5,141 nucleotides of DNA from Caldilineaceae bacterium (GCA_015494005.1 WGCB01000752.1:1-5141); one strand, 5' to 3'; shown: positions 1 to 5,136, counted from the first letter of the stretch. Numbers and translations are program-made. The notes: generated from the sequence alone by a model not told the origin.

Positions 1-1272
1 TCCCTGGCCCAAACCCTGCACCGTCCTTCCGTCCAGGCCCACCAGGCCGTGGACCTGGTCTCACCCCTGGCTGCCCAGGTGCTCTACATCGGCCCCAGCC
101 AGTTCCATCCGGGCCTGGCCCCCTTGGTGAGCTGGCGACGTAGCCAGGGCTATTCCGTGGCGGTGGTGGATGTGCAGGCCATCTACGACACCTGGAGCTA
201 CGGCCAGGTCTCGCCGGAAGCCATCCGCTCCTTCCTGCGCCACGCGGCGGCCACCTGGTCTACCCCTCCCATCGCGGTGACCCTGGTGGGGGACGGCACC
301 TCGGATCCCCACAACTACCTGGGGCGCAACAACACCAATTTCGTGCCCCCCTACCTGGCCAACGTGGACCCCTGGCTGAAGGAGACGGCCTGCGAGACCT
401 GCTTCGGCCAGCTGGACGGGGACGATCCTCTGGATGACTCCCTGCCCGACCTGTTCGTGGGGCGCTTCCCGGTGAAGAGCACCCAGGAGCTGGACGTGGT
501 GGTGGCCAAGCTGTTGGCCTACGAGCAGAGCTCCTTGGCCCCGGGTTGGCAGAGTCGGGCCGTCTACGTGACCGACAACTACCACGCCCCGGACGGCACG
601 GTGGACGGAGCCGGTGACTTCCCCGCCTCCGCCGAAGCCAGCATCGCCCTCCTGCCCAACGGCATGGAGATCGAGCGGGTCTACTACGATCCCTATCCGC
701 CTTCCTACCAGCGAGCCCCCTGGCGAGAGCCGGATGCGGAGAAGGCCCACGAAAAGACCGTGGCGGCCCTGGATCGAGGGGCGGGACTGGCCACCTACAT
801 CGGCCACGCCCACTTCTGGCAGTGGGCTTCCACGGACCTGGAGGCGGATCCGCCCTACCTCCTGGGCCTCTTCGACGTGGACACCCTGACCAACGGCTCC
901 AAGCTGCCCATCGTCACGGAGCTCACTTGCCTGACGGGCATGTTCCAGCAGCCGGCCTACTCCGGCACCACCTTGGACGAGCGGCTCTTCCTGCAGGAAG
1001 GAGGCGGAGCAGCCGCGGTCTGGGGCCCCACCGGGCTGGGCGTGGCCTACGGGCACGACACCCTCCAGGCTGGCTTCTACAAGGCCCTCTGGGCCGACGA
1101 TCCGGTGAGCAAACCCCTGGGCCAGCTGACCCAGGCTGGATACCTGGAGGTCTTCGCCGATGGGCTCTGCTGCCAGGAGAACCTGCGCACCTACGCCCTC
1201 TTCGGGGATCCCCTGACCGTGCCGCGGGTCGTGGCGCCGAAGACGGTCTACCTACCCTTGCTCGCAAGATAG
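1..1272 (+). CDS. C25 (gingipain-like) cysteine peptidase, 5'-truncated, with YLPL-type C-terminal tail
   Basis: Cysteine peptidase of family C25 (clan CD, with gingipains and caspases), probably exported and acting outside the cytoplasm. The frame is open from base 1. The GTG at 49 has no ribosome site before it and lies in continuous homologous sequence, so the true start is upstream. Counting from base 1, a Rossmann-like segment (LYIGPS, then GYSVAVVDVQAIYD) leads to the strand VTLVGDGTSD (about residues 93-102) and to SLPDLFVGRFPV (about 147-158), both typical of C25. The expected catalytic dyad is His at 805-807 in IGHAHFWQW and Cys at 928-930 in ELTCLTGMF. The domain closes with ALFGDPLTVP. 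The protein then ends after a very short linker in VYLPLLAR, resembling a tail seen on secreted Chloroflexota proteins. Any signal peptide or prodomain lies outside the window. The substrate is unknown. The family call is strong; export and the role of the tail are inferred. Confidence 0.88.
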   Translation, partial: SLAQTLHRPSVQAHQAVDLVSPLAAQVLYIGPSQFHPGLAPLVSWRRSQGYSVAVVDVQAIYDTWSYGQVSPEAIRSFLRHAAATWSTPPIAVTLVGDGTSDPHNYLGRNNTNFVPPYLANVDPWLKETACETCFGQLDGDDPLDDSLPDLFVGRFPVKSTQELDVVVAKLLAYEQSSLAPGWQSRAVYVTDNYHAPDGTVDGAGDFPASAEASIALLPNGMEIERVYYDPYPPSYQRAPWREPDAEKAHEKTVAALDRGAGLATYIGHAHFWQWASTDLEADPPYLLGLFDVDTLTNGSKLPIVTELTCLTGMFQQPAYSGTTLDERLFLQEGGGAAAVWGPTGLGVAYGHDTLQAGFYKALWADDPVSKPLGQLTQAGYLEVFADGLCCQENLRTYALFGDPLTVPRVVAPKTVYLPLLAR

Positions 1273-1285
1273 CCAGTAGCAGGAG

Positions 1286-1313
1286 CGACGAAAGACGGTA
1301 GACGATAGACGGT
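1286..1313. repeat. Degenerate heptad tandem repeat (AGACGRT), about 4 copies
   Basis: Three contiguous 7-base units, AGACGGT, AGACGAT and AGACGGT (1293-1313), are preceded by a weaker unit CGACGAA (1286-1292). The array sits just after the peptidase stop codon and before the terminator. It is too short and too AT-poor to be a promoter. A period of 7 is not a codon multiple, and there is no gene here, so this is intergenic simple sequence. I infer slippage or a scattered genome-specific repeat and assign no function. Confidence 0.6.
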
Positions 1314-1333
1314 CGCTATATCTCGCCCAATCC

Positions 1334-1372
1334 AAAAGCGCCCAGGACAGTTTCCCGTCCCGGGCGCTTTTT
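1334..1372. terminator. Bidirectional rho-independent terminator between convergent genes
   Basis: The arms 1334-1348 and 1357-1371 form a 15-position stem with one A/C mismatch and an 8-base loop. The outer part is a perfect AAAAGCGCCC/GGGCGCTTTT pairing. On the plus strand the stem ends in five T (1368-1372), terminating the C25 peptidase gene 61 bases after its stop. On the minus strand the same hairpin ends in four T (1337-1334), 43 bases beyond the DUF368 stop. The symmetrical A and T flanks and the convergent setting support use by both genes. Confidence 0.9.
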
Positions 1373-1414
1373 CGCGTGTGGATTCGGTTTGTCCCCAGTC
1401 CAGGCAGACGTGGA

Positions 1415-2440
1415 TCAGGCCGTCTGCTCCTGGGGATCCAGCAGGTGGGCCCAGTGGTCCAGCAACATGACCGTGGCAAATCCCAGGAGGGCCAGCCCCA
1501 GAGCCAGGCCCACCTCCCAGTTGAAATGGCCACCCACGGCCAGGGGGGGCAGGATGTTCCGCTCCACCGTGGGAATCATCTCCCCATGCCGGTCCAGGAT
1601 GAAGTCCACCACCTCTTTCCAGGGCCAGATCTTGCGCAGGCTACCCACCATCAGGCCGGTGAGCAGGGCCACGGTCAGGTCGTGGTAGCGGCGGAAGAGC
1701 CAGCCCAGCACCTGGGCGAAGGTGACGATGCCCAGCCCCGCGCCCAGGCCCACCAGCCCCAGGGTGACCAGGTCCCGCTGGTTCACCGCGTCCAGGACGA
1801 ACTGGTACTTGCCCAGGAGCACCAGGATGAAGGCCCCGGAGATGCCCGGCAGGATCATGGCGCAGATGGCCAGGGCCCCGCTCAGGACCAGAAACCACCA
1901 GGCGTTGGGCGTCTGCAGAGGCACGGCCCCCACCAGCAGGTAGGCCCCCACAGCCCCAACCAACAACGCCGCCCCAGTAGCCGGGGACCAACGCTTGACC
2001 CGCTTGCTCACGGTCATCACCGAGGCCAGGACCAGGCCGAAGAAGAAGCTCCAGAGCATGACCGGCTGGTTCTGGAGCATCCAGGAGAGCCCCTTGGCCA
2101 GGGTGAGCACGGCCAGCCCGATGCCCGCCCCCACGGCGGCCAGAAAGGGAAAGTTGATGACCCGCAGGGCCTCCGCCACCCGCAGCCGGGCCAGGGCCTT
2201 CAGGAAGGTCGGCTGGCCCACGGCCCGGATGCTCATGATCAGCTCTTCGTAGATGCCCAGGATGAAGGCCATGGTGCCACCGGAGACGCCGGGCACCACG
2301 TCCGCCGAGCCCATGGCGAAGCCCCGGGCCACCAGGCCCAGGTAGTCTCGCCAGGCGCGCTGCTGGGCCGGACGGGCGTCACCGAAGGCCCGCTGGCTCG
2401 GGACTGACGTTTCCTGCTGTTCTTGGATTCCTTGCTGCAT
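1415..2440 (-). CDS. popT: DUF368 membrane protein, PopT-type polyprenyl-phosphate transporter
   Basis: Polytopic inner-membrane protein of the DUF368 family (341 aa). Family members, named PopT, were reported to recycle undecaprenyl phosphate to the cytoplasmic face for peptidoglycan and other envelope polymers, with a stronger need under alkaline stress. Residues 1-38 are polar and Gln-rich, probably cytosolic, and longer than the usual family N terminus. The hallmark MGSADVVPGVSGGTMA follows at residues 43-58, and a second related motif, ICAMILPGISGAF, at 192-204. The two segments are PG(V/I)SG-centred and each runs into a hydrophobic stretch plus LG(I/K)Y(E/Q), giving an internal repeat. 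Many Leu/Val/Ala/Gly-rich membrane segments fill residues 95-325. The start is set by an excellent ribosome site (2444-2453). The gene stands alone: it is divergent from the aminotransferase, convergent with the peptidase, and has its own promoter and terminator. The family call is firm. The transport role comes from characterised homologues. Confidence 0.92.
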   Translation of the reverse strand: MQQGIQEQQETSVPSQRAFGDARPAQQRAWRDYLGLVARGFAMGSADVVPGVSGGTMAFILGIYEELIMSIRAVGQPTFLKALARLRVAEALRVINFPFLAAVGAGIGLAVLTLAKGLSWMLQNQPVMLWSFFFGLVLASVMTVSKRVKRWSPATGAALLVGAVGAYLLVGAVPLQTPNAWWFLVLSGALAICAMILPGISGAFILVLLGKYQFVLDAVNQRDLVTLGLVGLGAGLGIVTFAQVLGWLFRRYHDLTVALLTGLMVGSLRKIWPWKEVVDFILDRHGEMIPTVERNILPPLAVGGHFNWEVGLALGLALLGFATVMLLDHWAHLLDPQEQTA

Positions 2441-2443
2441 GGA

Positions 2444-2453
2444 GGATCACCTC
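2444..2453 (-). promoter_or_regulatory. Extended Shine-Dalgarno site of the DUF368 gene
   Basis: On the minus strand GAGGTGATCC is complementary over 10 bases to the typical bacterial 16S rRNA 3' end (GGATCACCTC). The core GAGGTGA (2447-2453) lies 6 bases before the ATG at 2440. This fixes the start at 2440 rather than at an internal Met, and suggests efficient initiation. Confidence 0.85.
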
Positions 2454-2506
2454 GGGGATCGGTTGCCATGTGGACGCGAAAGGCCGGAAGGCCGGTTCGA
2501 CGCTCC

Positions 2507-2536
2507 AGTATACCCGCGTCCGGGAGGAAACACCAA
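2507..2536 (-). promoter_or_regulatory. Putative sigma70-type promoter of the DUF368 gene
   Basis: On the minus strand TTGGTG (2536-2531) is separated by 18 bases from TATACT (2512-2507). The -10 has one mismatch to TATAAT; the -35 keeps only the TTG core. The predicted transcript start near 2500 leaves a leader of about 60 bases. This is the only good AT-rich -10 in this GC-rich gap on that strand. Placement is inferred from sequence alone. Confidence 0.55.
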
Positions 2537-2551
2537 GCCAGGCAGCCTGGC
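2537..2551. promoter_or_regulatory. 15-base perfect palindrome between divergent promoters, candidate operator
   Basis: GCCAGG-CAG-CCTGGC is a perfect 6-base inverted repeat with a 3-base centre. It abuts the -35 of the minus-strand promoter (2531-2536) and ends 11 bases before the -35 of the plus-strand promoter (2563). That is where a dimeric regulator could affect both genes. No regulator gene lies alongside, so binding is speculation. CCAGG/CCTGG strings are frequent in the surrounding genes, which weakens the case. Confidence 0.35.
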
Positions 2552-2562
2552 GTTCGCCCACG

Positions 2563-2591
2563 TTGCGGATGCCGGGCCGGTAGGCTAGAAT
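2563..2591 (+). promoter_or_regulatory. Putative sigma70-type promoter of the aminotransferase gene
   Basis: TTGCGG (2563-2568) and TAGAAT (2586-2591) are separated by the ideal 17 bases. The -10 has one mismatch to consensus and the -35 keeps TTG. The predicted start near 2598 gives a leader of about 57 bases before the ATG at 2655. It is back-to-back with the minus-strand promoter at 2507-2536. Confidence 0.55.
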
Positions 2592-2654
2592 GCTCCCGCT
2601 GGCCCCAGTTCGCCGGCCATTGACCCAACCATCACCCACAGGAAGGGACGCGCC

Positions 2655-3836
2655 ATGCAGACCGCCGCGCAACGCATCCACCGCTTCAGCGAGTCCATGA
2701 TCCGGGAGATGACCCGGGTGGCCATGGAGCACAACGCCATCAACCTGAGCCAGGGCTACCCGGACTTCCCGCCCCACGAAGCCGTCACCGAGGCCGCGGT
2801 CCGAGCCATCCGGGACGGGCTGAACCAGTACTCCGTCACCTGGGGCTACCCACCCCTGCGGGAAAAGCTGGCCGAGCTCTACACGGCGCGCCTGGGCTGG
2901 TCCGTGGACCCGGACGTCCACGTGACGGTGACCTGCGGGGTGACGGAAGCCATCACCGGGGCCATGCTGGCCACCCTGAACCCTGGGGACGAGATCATCA
3001 TCCTGGAGCCAGCCCACGAGAACTTCCGCCCGGCCGCCATCCTGGCCGAGGCCGTCCCCGTGGCCGTGCCCCTGGAGGCCCCGGCCTACCGCCTGGACCT
3101 GGAGCGGGTGGCCCAGGCCATCACCCCCCGCACCCGGGCCCTGCTCCTGAACACGCCCCACAACCCCACGGGCCGGGTCTTCGACGAGGAGGAGATGGCC
3201 GGCTTGACCCAGCTCCTGGTGGAGCACGACCTGACCCTGATCACCGACGAGATCTACGACCGCATCCTCTACGATGGTCGAGTGCACATCTGCCCGGGCA
3301 GCCGGGAGGGCCTGCAGGATCGCACCATCACCATCGGCGGCATGGGCAAAACCTACGCGGTGACCGGCTGGCGTCTAGGCTACGCCATCGCCCCCGAGCC
3401 CTTCGCCCGAGCCATCCGCCCAGTCCACGACTACATGACCATCTGCGCGCCCACGCCCCTCCAGGCCGCCGCGGTCACCGCGCTGGATCTGCCCGAGAGC
3501 TACTACCGCAGGCAGGTGCAGGACTATCACCGGCGCCGGGACATCATGATGGGCATCCTGGAGGAGGTGGGCTTCCAGGCCACGCCACCGGAGGGGGCCT
3601 ACTACATTCTGGCGGACTATGCGAATCTGCCCGTCCCCCAGGCTACCTGGCCGCCCTTAGAGTTCGCCCTCTGGCTCACCCGGGAAGTGGGCGTGGCCGT
3701 GGTTCCCGGCAGCCACTTCTACTCCCTGCCCGGCTACGGCGCCACCAGCGTACGCTTCGCCTACCCCAAGCGCTTCGAGACCCTGGAGGAGGCCGGGCGG
3801 CGGCTGGTCAAGGGCCTGGGGAAGGCCCGATCCTGA
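2655..3836 (+). CDS. PLP-dependent class I/II aminotransferase (kynurenine/methionine aminotransferase-like)
   Basis: Cytosolic fold-type I aminotransferase (393 aa, normal length), moving an amino group from an amino acid to a 2-oxo acid through pyridoxal phosphate. INLSQGYPDFPP (29-40) is the N-terminal signature of the YbdL/kynurenine aminotransferase group. Further landmarks are the cofactor-contact segment TCGVTEA (93-99), NTPHNPTGRVF with Asn170, DEIYDRILYDG with Asp198 and Tyr201, the Schiff-base lysine Lys232 in GGMGKTYAVTGWRLGYAIAP, and Arg367 in SVRFAYPK, which should bind the substrate carboxylate. All key residues are present. The segment EPAHENFRP (118-126) replaces the aromatic pair common in related enzymes and may affect substrate choice. 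The start is supported by AGGAAGGG at 2640-2647, 7 bases before the ATG. It is a single gene with its own promoter, divergent from the DUF368 gene. The exact substrate cannot be read from sequence; aromatic amino acids, methionine or glutamine are possible. Confidence 0.93.
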   Translation: MQTAAQRIHRFSESMIREMTRVAMEHNAINLSQGYPDFPPHEAVTEAAVRAIRDGLNQYSVTWGYPPLREKLAELYTARLGWSVDPDVHVTVTCGVTEAITGAMLATLNPGDEIIILEPAHENFRPAAILAEAVPVAVPLEAPAYRLDLERVAQAITPRTRALLLNTPHNPTGRVFDEEEMAGLTQLLVEHDLTLITDEIYDRILYDGRVHICPGSREGLQDRTITIGGMGKTYAVTGWRLGYAIAPEPFARAIRPVHDYMTICAPTPLQAAAVTALDLPESYYRRQVQDYHRRRDIMMGILEEVGFQATPPEGAYYILADYANLPVPQATWPPLEFALWLTREVGVAVVPGSHFYSLPGYGATSVRFAYPKRFETLEEAGRRLVKGLGKARS

Positions 3837-3887
3837 CGGGCGGGTTGGGGGCTTGCGCATCTCGGACCGGACGACGGACGTGGGTCC

Positions 3888-3931
3888 AAAAAGGGGGCAG
3901 GCGACGGCACAGAAACCATTGCCTGCCCCCT
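3888..3931 (-). terminator. Rho-independent terminator for the cupin gene
   Basis: AGGGGGCAGGC (3892-3902) pairs perfectly over 11 bases with GCCTGCCCCCT (3921-3931) around an 18-base loop. On the minus strand the stem is followed by a T run (3892-3888), which makes a classic terminator 76 bases past the cupin stop. On the plus strand there is no T run after the stem, so for the convergent aminotransferase it would act at best as a weak 3' end barrier. Confidence 0.85.
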
Positions 3932-3956
3932 ATCATCCGTTGAAGCCACGTTCGCT

Positions 3957-3996
3957 CAGCTGCGAACAGCTGCTGGCAGCTGCCGACGGCTGTCCA
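3957..3996. repeat. Period-10 tandem repeat, four copies (CAGCTGNNNN)
   Basis: Four consecutive 10-base units begin CAGCTG, CAGCTG, CAGCTG and CGGCTG (3957, 3967, 3977, 3987), each followed by four variable bases. Each CAGCTG is itself a palindrome. The array lies in the convergent gap just after the cupin stop (4007), inside the predicted cupin 3' untranslated region and before its terminator. A period close to one DNA turn would put the sites on one helix face. No function is known. Confidence 0.6.
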
Positions 3997-4006
3997 CAAC
4001 CTCCGT

Positions 4007-4351
4007 CTAGCCCTCGTCCTCCGTCGGCTTCTCCCGAAACCGGTCGCTCTCCTCGAAGAACTCCAGGAGCTTGGCCCCGGCTGGCACCCGGGCGCTGTGG
4101 ACCACGCCCCCGGGGACGAAGTAGGACTCACCAGGGCCGACGGTGCGGGTCTCGCCGCCCACAGTGAACTCCACCTGGCCTTCCAGCACCGTGCCCCACT
4201 GGTCCTTGTGGGCATGGGGCGGGATCTCCGTGTCCTCCAGGGCCTCGAAGAAGGCGATCAGGCCATGCTCGGAGCGGAGCATGTAGGCCCGCAGGCCGGG
4301 GATAGGGAGGTCGGCCTGGGGCAGGCGGGTGATGATCTGGGGAAATTCCAT
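4007..4351 (-). CDS. Small single-domain cupin protein
   Basis: A 114-aa cytosolic protein consisting of one conserved cupin beta-barrel (Cupin_2 type). Cupin motif 1 is IPPHAHKDQWGTVLEG (residues 43-58), with His46 and His48. The usual third ligand position (Glu) appears as Gln51. Motif 2 is GESYFVPGGVVHSARV (74-89), with His85. The four residues could hold one divalent metal. The acidic C-terminal tail (99-114) lies beyond the barrel. The ATG at 4351 is preceded by GAGGAT at 4355-4360, a modest ribosome site, and by a good promoter (4441-4469). Single-domain cupins range from dioxygenases and isomerases to simple ligand-binding or sensor proteins, and nothing here singles out one. Neighbours give no functional link: it is convergent with the aminotransferase and divergent from the EVE gene. 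The family call is firm and the function is not known. Confidence 0.88.
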   Translation of the reverse strand: MEFPQIITRLPQADLPIPGLRAYMLRSEHGLIAFFEALEDTEIPPHAHKDQWGTVLEGQVEFTVGGETRTVGPGESYFVPGGVVHSARVPAGAKLLEFFEESDRFREKPTEDEG

Positions 4352-4375
4352 GGCATCCTCGGGTCATTGCGTGGC

Positions 4376-4407
4376 GACGCCAGGGTCGGGGAAGGTCCTG
4401 TGGCGTC
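4376..4407 (-). other. Possible weak hairpin in the cupin 5' leader
   Basis: GACGCCA (4376-4382) and TGGCGTC (4401-4407) are exact 7-base inverted repeats around an 18-base loop. They lie inside the predicted cupin leader (transcript start near 4434). The stem is short and the loop long, with no riboswitch-like conserved core, so this is only noted as a possible structure. Confidence 0.2.
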
Positions 4408-4440
4408 TGGGTTGGCTGGGACGGAGGTGTTGGTGGGCCC

Positions 4441-4469
4441 ATTATCCACAGAAAAGGGCGGAAGATCAA
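4441..4469 (-). promoter_or_regulatory. Putative sigma70-type promoter of the cupin gene
   Basis: On the minus strand TTGATC (4469-4464), a 17-base spacer and GATAAT (4446-4441) form the best promoter match in the window (4/6 and 5/6 to consensus). The predicted transcript start near 4434 gives a leader of about 80 bases to the ATG at 4351. The -10 overlaps the DnaA-box sequence at 4442-4450. Confidence 0.65.
4442..4450 (+). promoter_or_regulatory. Perfect DnaA-box consensus (TTATCCACA) over the cupin -10
   Basis: TTATCCACA is an exact match to the high-affinity DnaA box known from E. coli oriC. Five of its bases lie in the cupin -10 hexamer and the rest in the spacer, so a bound DnaA would block RNA polymerase. 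Only one perfect copy is seen, there is no AT-rich unwinding region and there are no replication genes, so this is not an origin. Whether the host DnaA binds it is unknown. Confidence 0.4.
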
Positions 4470-4546
4470 GGCTGGTGCGAGCGTTTCCTTGAGAAGATTT
4501 CAGGTGTGGCCTGCATCTCCTCGGATGTGCGACCCATGGACAACTC

Positions 4547-4570
4547 GGAGGAGTCGCCGGCCGCTCCTCC
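4547..4570 (+). other. GC-rich hairpin just upstream of the EVE gene ribosome site
   Basis: GGAGGAG (4547-4553) and CTCCTCC (4564-4570) are perfect inverted repeats. A T-G pair inside them extends the stem to 8 bases around an 8-base loop. The hairpin ends 5 bases before AGGAAAGG (4576-4583), the likely ribosome site of the EVE gene. It has no T run and is not a terminator. It could influence translation or mRNA stability, but this is inference. Confidence 0.4.
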
Positions 4571-4594
4571 CCACCAGGAAAGGTTTCCAAGCGC

Positions 4595-5038
4595 ATGAAC
4601 TACTGGATCAACACGGTTTCCCGGGACCACGTCAAGGTGGGCATGGAGGGCGGCTTCACCCAGGCCAACCACGGCCGGGCCACCAACCTGCGCCGGCTCT
4701 CCAAGGGCGATCTCATCGTGTTCTACTCCCCCCGCACCCGCTTCCGGGCGGGCGAGCCTCTGCAGCGCTTCACGGCCATCGCCCGGGTGCTGGACGAGGA
4801 GCCCTACCAGGCCGAGATGACGCCCACCTTCCACCCGTGGCGCCGCCGGGTGGCCTTCCTCCCCTGCCAGGAGGCGCCCATCCGCCCGCTGATCGACGCG
4901 CTGGACTTCATCCAGGACAAGCAGCGCTGGGGCTTCCCCTTCCGCCGCGGCCTGTTCAAGATCGGCCCGGAGGACTTTCGCCGCATCGCCCAGGCCATGG
5001 CAGCCGAGCTCGGCCAGGAAGATGCGGACGGCGCCTGA
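4595..5038 (+). CDS. EVE-domain protein (UPF0310 family)
   Basis: A 147-aa protein that is essentially one EVE domain, a PUA-like fold related to YTH and ASCH domains. EVE domains are thought to read modified bases in DNA or RNA, and many occur beside or fused to restriction and defence modules. The sequence is close to the UPF0310 pattern: NYWINTVSRDHV (2-13), GGFTQANHGRAT (19-30), the strand KGDLIVFYSPRT (37-48), FTAIARVLDEEPYQ (59-72), FHPWRRRV (79-86) and RWGFPFRRGLF (111-121). The aromatic residues Trp4, Phe43, Tyr44, Trp82 and Trp112 are candidates for lining the base pocket. The start at 4595 lies 11 bases after AGGAAAGG, a slightly long spacing. It is divergent from the cupin, and no restriction, methylase or nuclease gene is visible within the window. 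It is a solo EVE protein. The family is certain; the physiological ligand is unknown. Confidence 0.93.
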   Translation: MNYWINTVSRDHVKVGMEGGFTQANHGRATNLRRLSKGDLIVFYSPRTRFRAGEPLQRFTAIARVLDEEPYQAEMTPTFHPWRRRVAFLPCQEAPIRPLIDALDFIQDKQRWGFPFRRGLFKIGPEDFRRIAQAMAAELGQEDADGA

Positions 5039-5108
5039 GGCGGCCCGGCAACCAGCTCAGCCAGACAAGCCAGGAAAGGCGGACGGGGCGGTACCCAGCC
5101 CCCTACCA

Positions 5109-5122
5109 GCATCGGACGATGC
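5109..5122 (+). promoter_or_regulatory. Inverted repeat directly before the next gene's ribosome site
   Basis: GCATCG-GA-CGATGC is a perfect 14-base inverted repeat ending 1 base before AAAGGAG (5124-5130). As RNA it would fold as a 5-base stem with a GGAC loop next to the ribosome site. As DNA it could be an operator. Either role is unproven. Confidence 0.35.
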
Positions 5123-5123
5123 G

Positions 5124-5130
5124 AAAGGAG
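5124..5130 (+). promoter_or_regulatory. Shine-Dalgarno site of a gene entering the right edge
   Basis: AAAGGAG, a full match to the canonical ribosome site, lies 6 bases before ATG at 5137. The spacing and strength make this the most persuasive start signal after the EVE stop codon and identify the edge ATG as a real start. Confidence 0.7.
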
Positions 5131-5136
5131 CAGCGC

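Noticed and set aside
49..51. GTG as the start of the C25 peptidase
   Set aside because: The frame is open to base 1, no Shine-Dalgarno sequence precedes the GTG, and the fragment would lack a signal peptide. The gene is better read as truncated by the window.
61..1056. 331-aa open frame on the minus strand opposite the C25 peptidase
   Set aside because: It is the antisense shadow of a GC-rich gene: Gly/Val/His/Gln-rich, no recognisable domain, and overlapped fully by a strong family match.
1376..2407. 343-aa plus-strand open frame opposite the DUF368 gene
   Set aside because: Its Gln/His/Gly-rich low-complexity protein is what the antisense of a Leu/Ala/Val-rich membrane gene gives. It also begins within the terminator region with no ribosome site.
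2379..3287. 302-aa minus-strand open frame running across the divergent promoter gap
   Set aside because: It is antisense to the aminotransferase, has no domain, and would cover both predicted promoters and ribosome sites.
3864..3887. Plus-strand terminator after the aminotransferase (GGACC/GGTCC)
   Set aside because: The stem is only 5 bases with a 14-base loop, and is followed by A residues rather than T, so it is not a plus-strand terminator.
3990..3998. Second DnaA box, CTGTCCACA
   Set aside because: It matches only 7 of 9 positions and is partly formed by the end of the period-10 repeat.
4442..4450. Replication origin suggested by the DnaA box
   Set aside because: There is a single perfect box, no cluster, no AT-rich unwinding element, and no dnaA, dnaN or gyrase genes nearby.
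4489..4517. Promoter of the EVE gene beginning at TTGAGA
   Set aside because: No acceptable -10 hexamer lies 16-19 bases downstream. TGGACA at 4537 also lacks a partner. I could not place the EVE promoter.
5085..5102. Terminator after the EVE gene (GGGGC/GCCCC)
   Set aside because: It is a 5-base stem without a T run, too weak to call. Read-through into the next gene remains possible.
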